Shown in pieces: positions 6,733 through 11,632 of a DNA stretch of 11,632 bases (positions are counted from its first letter, which is position 1; the number at the start of each line of letters is the position of its first letter). The translations under genes and the position numbers were made by a program. Under the pieces are notes generated by a model. The model ran no database searches, was not told the origin of the DNA, and saw only the letters and a program-made list of their open reading frames with translations. The stretch lies in NCBI GenBank assembly GCA_902478425.1, contig CABSKV010000045.1:1-11632 (forward strand), in the 5' to 3' direction. This DNA comes from an uncultured Coriobacteriia bacterium (lineage in GTDB: Bacteria > Actinomycetota > Coriobacteriia > Coriobacteriales > QAMH01).

Positions 6733-8156
6733 TAGCCAATCGCCCCTTCCATCTCGAGCTTGATGAGGTTGTTCATCTCGACGGCGTACTCGAGCGGGAG
6801 CTCCTTGCTCACCGGCTCGGCAAAGCCGTTGACGATCATCGTGCGCGCCTCCTCTTCGGAAAGGCCGCGGCTCATCAGGTAGAAGACCTTGTCATCGCCG
6901 ATACGGCCGATGGTCGCCTCGTGCCCGATGTCGACGTTCTTGCACTTGATGTCCATCGCCGGAATCGTGTCGCTTCGGCTGCGGTCGTCGAGCATGAGCG
7001 ACTGGCAGCTCACCGTCGCGGCGGAATCCTCGGCGTTCTTGGTCGCCACCACGCTCGAGCGGAAGGTCGACACGCCGCCGTCCTTGGAGATGGACTTGGT
7101 CTCGACGCTGGCCTTGGTCTTGGGCGCGTTGAGCACGACCTTGCAGCCCGTGTCGAGGTTCTGGCCCGCACCGGCAAAGGTGATGCCGGTGAAGCTCGAC
7201 TTGGCGCCACGGCCGTTGAGGATGGACATGGGGTAGAGGTAGCCCACGTGGCTGCCGAACGAGCCCGAGATCCACTCGATGTCGCCGCCCTCCTTGCAGA
7301 TGGCGCGCTTCGTGTTGAGGTTGTACATGTTCTTCGACCAGTTCTCGATGGTCGAGTAACGCAGGTGCGCACGCTCGCCCACGAAGAGCTCGACGGCACC
7401 CGCGTGCAGGTTGGCGACGTTGTACTTGGGAGCCGAGCAACCCTCGATGAAATGCAGGCTTGCGTCATCCTCGACGATGATGAGCGTATGCTCGAACTGG
7501 CCGGCACCACGCGCGTTGAGGCGGAAGTAGCTCTGCAGCGGATAGTCGAGCTGCACGCCGGCTGGCACGTAGACGAACGAGCCGCCCGACCACACGGCGC
7601 CGTGCAGGGCCGCGAACTTGTGGTCGGTGGGTGGGATGAGCTTCATGAAGTGGTCGTGGATGATGCCCTCCCACTTGGGATCCTGCAGTGCCTCCTCGAT
7701 GCCCGAGTAGACGATGCCCATCTTCGATGCCGACTCCTGCATGGAGTGATACACGAGCTCGGAGTCGTACTGCGCGCCCACACCGGCGAGGTAGCTGCGC
7801 TCGGCCTCCGGGATGCCCAGGCGATCGAAGGTGTCCTTGATGTCCTCGGGCACGTCGTCCCAGCTCGCCTGCTGGTCGGTCTCGGGTTTCACGTAGGTGA
7901 CGATGTGGTCCATGTCGAGGCCGTCAATCGACGGGCCCCAGGTGGGGATGGGGAGCTCGTGGTAGATCTCGAGCGCCTTGAGGCGTTTCTCGAGCATCCA
8001 GTCCGGCTCGTCCTTCTTCTCTGAGATTTCGCGCACGATCTCGGGCGTGAGGCCTGCTTCCAGATGCTCCTGGTTGCTCTCGTCCTTGATGAAGTCGTAC
8101 ATGCTGCGGTCGACGTCGTCGACCTGCGTGCGCTTCTTTTCGCTTTGCTCGGTCAT
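6732..8156 (-). CDS. sufB: Fe-S cluster scaffold protein SufB
   Basis: SufB is the main scaffold subunit of SufBC2D and receives sulfur from SufS/SufU. The 474-residue protein is strongly conserved: PTWGPSIDGLD (71-81), PPTDHKFAALHGAVWSGGSF (175-194), EGCSAPKY with Cys240 (equivalent to E. coli Cys254), STIENWSKNMYNLNTKR (268-284), GHEATIGRI with His412-Glu413, and the C-terminal LPLEYAVEMNNLIKLEMEG. At the position of E. coli Cys405 there is Ser392, as in Bacillus-type SufB. The ATG follows the sufC stop by 9 bp, with AGAGG as ribosome site. The stop overlaps sufD by one base. Placing sufB second, before sufD, differs from the Bacillus order (C-D-S-U-B). Confidence 0.97.
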   Translation of the reverse strand: MTEQSEKKRTQVDDVDRSMYDFIKDESNQEHLEAGLTPEIVREISEKKDEPDWMLEKRLKALEIYHELPIPTWGPSIDGLDMDHIVTYVKPETDQQASWDDVPEDIKDTFDRLGIPEAERSYLAGVGAQYDSELVYHSMQESASKMGIVYSGIEEALQDPKWEGIIHDHFMKLIPPTDHKFAALHGAVWSGGSFVYVPAGVQLDYPLQSYFRLNARGAGQFEHTLIIVEDDASLHFIEGCSAPKYNVANLHAGAVELFVGERAHLRYSTIENWSKNMYNLNTKRAICKEGGDIEWISGSFGSHVGYLYPMSILNGRGAKSSFTGITFAGAGQNLDTGCKVVLNAPKTKASVETKSISKDGGVSTFRSSVVATKNAEDSAATVSCQSLMLDDRSRSDTIPAMDIKCKNVDIGHEATIGRIGDDKVFYLMSRGLSEEEARTMIVNGFAEPVSKELPLEYAVEMNNLIKLEMEGAIG

Positions 8157-8165
8157 GGCTGCCTC

Positions 8166-8924
8166 TTATCGTGCCTGCGCCAGGGACTCGAACTGCTCGA
8201 ATCCGTTGCTGTCGATGTCGGCGATCATGGAGGCGTCGCCCTCGGCGACCATGTGACCGCGCACCATGACGTGAACCTTGTCGACGTCGAGGTGCTCGAG
8301 GATGCGCGTGTTGTGCGTGATGACGAGCAAGGTGCCGTTGCACTCGCGGCGGTAGAGCTCCATGCCGCGGCTCACGACGGAGAGCGCATCGACGTCAAGG
8401 CCGGAGTCGGCCTCGTCGAGGATGGCCAGACGTGGCTTGAGCAGCAGCAGCTGCAGCATCTCGACCTTCTTCTTCTCGCCGCCGGAAAAGCCGACGCCGA
8501 GTTCGCGGTCGAGGTAGGCGCGGTCCATGTCAAGCTCGTCGGCGAGCTCGCGCACGCGCTTGCGGAACTCCTTGCGCTTCATGTTGAGCTCGGGGCGCGC
8601 GGAGCTGATGGCGCGCAGGAAGCTCGACAGGGGCACGCCGGGAATCTCGACGGGCGCCTGGAACGAGAGGAACATGCCCGCGAGGCTGCGCTTGTCGGGA
8701 GAGAGATCGGTGACGTCCTCGCCGCCGAAGGTGATGGTGCCGCCCGTGACGTCGTACGTGGGCTCGCCCATGATGACGTGGCCAAGCGTCGACTTACCGG
8801 CGCCATTGGGGCCCATCAGGACGTGGACGCCGCCTTCCTCGACATCGAGGTCGACCGAATGGAGAATCTCCTTGTCGTCAACGCCGGCCGTCAGGCCGCG
8901 AACAGACAGTAGTGCATCGCTCAT
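8166..8924 (-). CDS. sufC: SufC, ABC-type ATPase of the SUF complex
   Basis: SufC is the soluble ATPase whose dimerisation drives rearrangement of SufB-SufD during cluster assembly; it is not a transporter. The 252-residue protein shows Walker A GPNGAGKST (38-46, Lys44), a Q-loop at FQAP (88-91), the ABC signature FSGGEKKKVE (146-155, the SufC style with lysines), Walker B LAILDEADSGLD (167-178) and the switch His204 in VITHN. I chose ATG 8924 (MSDALL), which has GGGA six bases upstream; an in-frame ATG at 8936 exists, but its AGGAG is only two bases away. It is the first gene of the suf operon, transcribed from the divergent region shared with lemA. Confidence 0.96.
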   Translation of the reverse strand: MSDALLSVRGLTAGVDDKEILHSVDLDVEEGGVHVLMGPNGAGKSTLGHVIMGEPTYDVTGGTITFGGEDVTDLSPDKRSLAGMFLSFQAPVEIPGVPLSSFLRAISSARPELNMKRKEFRKRVRELADELDMDRAYLDRELGVGFSGGEKKKVEMLQLLLLKPRLAILDEADSGLDVDALSVVSRGMELYRRECNGTLLVITHNTRILEHLDVDKVHVMVRGHMVAEGDASMIADIDSNGFEQFESLAQAR

Positions 8925-9010
8925 AGCTGTTCCCATCTCTCCTGCGAGGTCCTTTCATGTTTCCCCGCCGTGGTTTCGCAAGGCAAAGGTGCCCGGAACT
9001 ATTTTCTGCC

Positions 9011-9038
9011 AATTTAAATGGTGCATGTGCAAAGTCAA
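9011..9038 (-). promoter_or_regulatory. Probable suf operon promoter
   Basis: On the minus strand, TTGACT (9038-9033; five of six matches to the -35 consensus) is followed after 16 bp by TAAATT (9016-9011; four of six), or after 15 bp by TTAAAT. The A/T-rich patch contains the palindrome atttaaat in an otherwise GC-rich region. It would give a leader of about 80 nt before ATG 8924. The repeat gcaaaggt lies on both sides (8983-8990 and 9060-9067) and could be an operator. No sufR or iscR gene is visible nearby. Confidence 0.5.
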
Positions 9039-9069
9039 GGAAACTCGCCGCTTCGACATGCAAAGGTAA

Positions 9070-9077
9070 CTTTTGGG
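9070..9077. repeat. Left target-site duplication of the MITE-like element
   Basis: cttttggg directly abuts the left inverted repeat and is identical to 9189-9196 on the right side. Confidence 0.7.
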
Positions 9078-9188
9078 ACGCAGGGAGATAGGGAGGCGCT
9101 CCGCTCCGACGGTCGCTCCCCGCGAGCCTGTAGTCTCGCTGGCTCGCTCCCTTAGACCTCCGCTGCGCGTCTCCCTATCTCCCTGCGT
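9078..9188. mobile_element. MITE-like 111-bp insertion with 18-bp perfect terminal inverted repeats
   Basis: The left end acgcagggagatagggag (9078-9095) is the exact reverse complement of the right end (9171-9188). The element is flanked immediately on both sides by the 8-bp direct repeat cttttggg (9070-9077 and 9189-9196), the signature of a target-site duplication. Inside is a second inverted repeat, gcgagcc/ggctcgc (9122-9128 and 9141-9147). There is no coding capacity for a transposase. It sits between two divergent operons, where no terminator is expected. The parent transposon family is unknown; several families make 8-bp duplications. Confidence 0.72.
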
Positions 9189-9196
9189 CTTTTGGG
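9189..9196. repeat. Right target-site duplication of the MITE-like element
   Basis: cttttggg directly abuts the right inverted repeat and is identical to 9070-9077. Its final GGG opens the G-rich tract. Confidence 0.7.
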
Positions 9197-9271
9197 AGGG
9201 GGGGGAATAGGGCGGGTATTCGGAAACCAACAGTGAATGCATGCGGTACAAATGCATGAAACGCTTCCATC

Positions 9272-9279
9272 GGAAGGAG
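9272..9279 (+). promoter_or_regulatory. lemA ribosome binding site
   Basis: GGAAGGAG ends five bases before ATG 9285. It fixes the lemA start there rather than at the in-frame ATG 9237. The first half can pair with cttcc (9264-9268) across a 3-nt loop, a small hairpin that could limit access. Confidence 0.8.
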
Positions 9280-9284
9280 CCCCC

Positions 9285-9851
9285 ATGAGCGGACTTACCA
9301 TCGCCCTCATCATCATCGTCGTAATCGTCGTCATTCTCGCCATCGCCCTCATCGCGATGTACAACAACCTCGTGCGCATGCGCAATCGCGTCGACAACGC
9401 GTGGGCGCAGGTCAACGTGCAGCTGCAGCGCAGGCTCGACCTCATCCCCAACCTCGTCGAGACCGTCAAGGGTTACGCGTCTCACGAGAGTGGCACGCTC
9501 GAGGCCGTGACGCAGGCGCGCACGGCGGCCATGAGCGCCACGACGCCCGAGGCCCGCGCCGAGGCCGAGAACATGCTCACCGGCGCTCTCAAGACGCTCT
9601 TCGCCGTGAGCGAGGCATACCCCGACCTCAAGGCGTCCACCAACTTCCTCGACCTCCAAGCCCAGCTGTCCGAGACCGAGGACAAGATCAGCTACATGCG
9701 CCAGAGCTACAACGACACGGTCATGAAGTACAACAACGGTATCCAGACCTTTCCGGCCGTCATCTTCGCGGGCATGTTCGGCTTCAAGGAGCGCGAGCTC
9801 TTCGAGGCAGACGCACCGGCTGCCACCGCGCCGCAAGTCAGCTTCTCGTAA
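9285..9851 (+). CDS. lemA: LemA family membrane protein
   Basis: LemA proteins are small membrane-anchored helical-bundle proteins of unknown biochemical role, widespread and often beside DUF2207 or TPM-domain genes. The 188-residue product has one N-terminal membrane helix (about residues 4-25, nearly all I/V/L/A), then the family core: YNNLVRMRNRVDNAWAQV, VQLQRRLDLIPNLVETVKGY, SEAYPDLKASTNFLDLQAQL, RQSYNDTVMKYNNGIQTFP and a GFKERELFE tail ending PQVSFS. Length and motifs are typical. The start at 9285 is set by the strong GGAAGGAG five bases upstream; the in-frame ATG 9237 would add a non-family stretch ahead of the membrane helix. The stop shares one base with the next gene (TAATG), so the two are coupled. 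Confidence 0.95.
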   Translation: MSGLTIALIIIVVIVVILAIALIAMYNNLVRMRNRVDNAWAQVNVQLQRRLDLIPNLVETVKGYASHESGTLEAVTQARTAAMSATTPEARAEAENMLTGALKTLFAVSEAYPDLKASTNFLDLQAQLSETEDKISYMRQSYNDTVMKYNNGIQTFPAVIFAGMFGFKERELFEADAPAATAPQVSFS

Positions 9852-11632
9852 TGCGAACGCAAGCTGTAATCTCGAAAAATGAGACAAGGCGTCAGTCTCG
9901 CTGTCTCATTTTGCTGCTAGCCGCCGCGTGCGCGCTCTTGCTCGTCGTATGCGTGACGTTCGCGCCTGTGAGCGCCCATGCCTCCAAGAGCCATGCGTGC
10001 ACGAGCGACACGATCAACGCGACGGTCGGCGAAGACGGCTCCCTGCATGTCGTCGATGCGCGCACCTACGACTTCGAGGGACGCTATACGCTCACGGCCG
10101 CCGTGCTCGATCCGCCGCCGGGCGGCGGGGTCATCGTCAACGGCGTCTCGGTCGTCGATGCCAACGGCGTGAGCTCGACGCTCACCGAAGTGCCGTTCCA
10201 GGGGTCCTGGCGCACGGCAGGCGGCCCTCCGAGCGGCTACTACGCCTTTGACGTGATCGAGAACACGGTCTATGCCTTCTCGACGACCGAGGACGAGAAG
10301 AAGACCTTCGTCTTCGACTTCACCTACACGAACGCCATCACGCGCTACGATGACGTGAGCGTGCTGTACTGGCAGTTCGTCGCGCCCAACTGGGACGTCG
10401 ACACCGAGGACGTGGACGCGTTCGTGCATCTGCCCGTGCCAGCCGGCCAGAGCATCGCTGGCGGCGAGAACGTCTACGCCTTCGGCCACGGCAACGTGAA
10501 CGGCACGGTCACCTTTACCGATAACGGTGCCATCGAGTTCACGGTACCGCGCGTGAGGGAGGGTAGCTTCGCCGAGATGCGCGTCGCCTTCCCCGCGAGC
10601 TGGACGCCTGCCGTCTCGCCCAGCCAGATGCGAACCTACGATGGCCTGCCGCAGGTGCTCGAGGAGGAGAAGGCCTGGGAGCATCAGATGCAGGTGCAGC
10701 GCATCATCGACGTGCTCATGCTCGTCATTCCGCTGTGCGTCTCGCTTGCGTGTCTCATCGTCGCCGTCGTCCTCTTCCTGCGCTATGGCCGCGAGCACAA
10801 GCCGCGCTTCACGGACGAGTACTGGCGCGACGTGCCCGACAAGGGTACCAATCCGGCGGTCATCGGCCGTCTCGTACGTTGGAACAAGCCCGATGCCAAC
10901 GACCTGACGGTCGTGCTCATGCACCTGTCCAACTTGGGCGTGGTGAGCATCACGCGCGAGACGAGCGTCGAGGAGCGCAAGGTCCTGGGTGACAAGGAGC
11001 ACGTGACATATCGCCTCGGCATCAACCCGGAGAAGCGCGCCAAGGCGGATTACGATGCCATCGACGTCAAGGCGCTCGATTTGGTCTTCGACAAGATCGG
11101 CGTGCAATACGGCAGCGTCACGCTTGCCGACATCGAGGCCTATGCCAAGGACCATGCCGAGAGCTATGTGAACTCCATGCAGATGTGGCAGGGGGCCATC
11201 AGCGCCGAGGTCGACCGTCGCGGCTTCTTCGAGAAGGCGGGCGAGCGCTGCAAGCGTGCGTTCCAGATCGCAGCCATCGTGCTTCTCGTGCTCGGCGCCT
11301 TCGTGAGCATCACGATCGAGAACTTCATGCCGCTCATCGGCCTTGTTCCCGGCATCATCATCCTGCTCGTCTTCGCGCATTTCATGACACGGCGCTCACA
11401 GGAGGCCGTCGACATCCTGGCGCGCTGCAGGGCGCTCAAGCGCTGGTTCAAGGACTTCACGGCGCTCGACGAGGCCGTTCCCACGGACGCGAAGGTGTGG
11501 GGCGAGCTGCTCGTGTACGCGTACCTGTTCGGCGTCGCCGACCAGGTCGTCAATGACCTCAACCGCGTCGCGCCCGATATCTGGGAGAGCGACGTCTTCG
11601 TCGGCAGCATGCTGTGGTACTACAACCCCTAC
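9851..11632 (+). CDS. DUF2207 predicted membrane protein (3' end outside window)
   Basis: Open from ATG 9851 to the window edge (594 codons, no stop), and a usual partner of LemA; function unknown. Residues 1-17 form a basic n-region (ETRRQSR), about 18-37 a hydrophobic core, and AHA (42-44) a likely signal-peptidase site. Next comes an extracytoplasmic beta-rich DUF2207 domain (about 52-255, including VGEDGSLHVVDARTYDF and WQFVAPNWDVDTEDVDAFVH), a membrane helix (about 286-310), the family's RYGREHKPRF and EYWRDVPDKGTNPAVIGRL segment, then a further hydrophobic helix pair (about 469-511). The ATG overlaps the lemA stop as TAATG with no clear ribosome site, suggesting reinitiation. TTG 9911 is an alternative start, but it would lose the basic n-region. 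Codons ~9-21 lie within palindromic element copy 3, an unusual source for a signal peptide. Confidence 0.85.
   Translation, partial: MRTQAVISKNETRRQSRCLILLLAAACALLLVVCVTFAPVSAHASKSHACTSDTINATVGEDGSLHVVDARTYDFEGRYTLTAAVLDPPPGGGVIVNGVSVVDANGVSSTLTEVPFQGSWRTAGGPPSGYYAFDVIENTVYAFSTTEDEKKTFVFDFTYTNAITRYDDVSVLYWQFVAPNWDVDTEDVDAFVHLPVPAGQSIAGGENVYAFGHGNVNGTVTFTDNGAIEFTVPRVREGSFAEMRVAFPASWTPAVSPSQMRTYDGLPQVLEEEKAWEHQMQVQRIIDVLMLVIPLCVSLACLIVAVVLFLRYGREHKPRFTDEYWRDVPDKGTNPAVIGRLVRWNKPDANDLTVVLMHLSNLGVVSITRETSVEERKVLGDKEHVTYRLGINPEKRAKADYDAIDVKALDLVFDKIGVQYGSVTLADIEAYAKDHAESYVNSMQMWQGAISAEVDRRGFFEKAGERCKRAFQIAAIVLLVLGAFVSITIENFMPLIGLVPGIIILLVFAHFMTRRSQEAVDILARCRALKRWFKDFTALDEAVPTDAKVWGELLVYAYLFGVADQVVNDLNRVAPDIWESDVFVGSMLWYYNPY
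9876..9912 (+). repeat. 37-bp palindromic element, copy 3, inside the DUF2207 signal-peptide coding region
   Basis: Arms aaaatgagaca (9876-9886) and tgtctcatttt (9902-9912) are identical to copy 1, and the 15-nt loop aggcgtcagtctcgc shares its last nine bases (cagtctcgc) and one or two others with copy 1. The element begins 25 bp after the lemA stop and lies within codons 9-21 of the downstream gene if that gene starts at 9851. It could act as an attenuating hairpin between lemA and DUF2207. Confidence 0.85.

Larger units (their letters stand above)
8925..9284. other. Divergent sufC-lemA control region
   Basis: This 360-bp stretch has no credible gene. From left to right it holds the sufC leader, a probable minus-strand suf promoter (9011-9038), an 8-bp direct repeat gcaaaggt (8983-8990 and 9060-9067), a MITE-like element with target duplication (9070-9196), a G-rich tract (9194-9216), two copies of aatgcatg (9236-9243 and 9251-9258) and the lemA ribosome site. 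TACAAA (9247-9252) is the only plausible lemA -10, and I see no convincing -35 for it. Confidence 0.8.

Noticed and set aside
8925..8936. Alternative sufC start at ATG 8936
   Set aside because: AGGAG would be only two bases from this ATG; ATG 8924 gives the usual SufC N-terminus and better spacing. It cannot be excluded.
9078..9188. Reading the large inverted repeat as a transcription terminator
   Set aside because: Both neighbouring genes start, rather than end, near it, and it is flanked by exact 8-bp direct repeats.
9237..9284. Upstream in-frame ATG extending LemA by 16 residues
   Set aside because: The strong GGAAGGAG at 9272-9279 serves ATG 9285, and the extra residues precede the normal N-terminal membrane helix.
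2526..9912. CRISPR-like repeats
   Set aside because: The three similar palindromes are kilobases apart, occur in both orientations and have no regular spacers.
9917..11380. 487-codon minus-strand open frame opposite the DUF2207 gene
   Set aside because: The plus strand carries signal peptide, membrane helices and DUF2207 motifs; the antisense product is Asp/His/Arg-rich with no domain.

Overview
The window is high-GC, densely coded bacterial DNA. The gene content points to the Actinomycetota, most likely class Coriobacteriia: a SUF cluster in the order sufC-B-D-S-U with no regulator gene beside it, a second IscS/YrvO-type desulfurase next to mnmA, and a lemA-DUF2207 pair. The taxonomic placement is an inference from gene order and protein style, not from a search.

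Layout. (1) From 2 to 2532 on the + strand lie the 3' part of a polyphosphate kinase 1 gene (ppk1), with an unusual acidic/lysine-rich tail, and 29 bp later a class V cysteine desulfurase. (2) From 2533 to 2707 is a 175-bp gap holding a palindromic terminator-like element, a 51-bp double-hairpin structure and a possible promoter. (3) mnmA (tRNA 2-thiouridylase) occupies 2708-3775 on the + strand. (4) A short convergent gap holds a second, inverted copy of the palindromic element. (5) A compact minus-strand SUF operon runs 8924 to 3817: sufC, sufB, sufD, sufS, sufU, with overlapping or near-overlapping junctions. (6) A divergent 360-bp control region (8925-9284) contains the probable suf promoter, a 111-bp MITE-like insertion with 18-bp inverted ends and an 8-bp target duplication, and a G-rich tract. 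(7) lemA is followed by a DUF2207 membrane protein that starts by TAATG overlap and runs off the window. A third copy of the palindromic element lies inside the first codons of this last gene.

Most of the window is a sulfur-mobilisation neighbourhood. The desulfurase beside mnmA probably supplies persulfide sulfur for wobble-uridine thiolation of tRNA, like YrvO-MnmA in Bacillus. SufS and SufU feed the SufBCD scaffold for Fe-S cluster assembly. The lemA-DUF2207 pair is envelope-associated and of unknown function.

The most interesting signals are non-coding: a dispersed 37-bp palindrome with a partly conserved 15-nt loop (three copies, one recruited into a signal-peptide coding region), the MITE-like element between divergent operons, and the mutually exclusive hairpins ahead of mnmA. 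No tRNA, rRNA, CRISPR array, complete insertion sequence or known riboswitch was seen.
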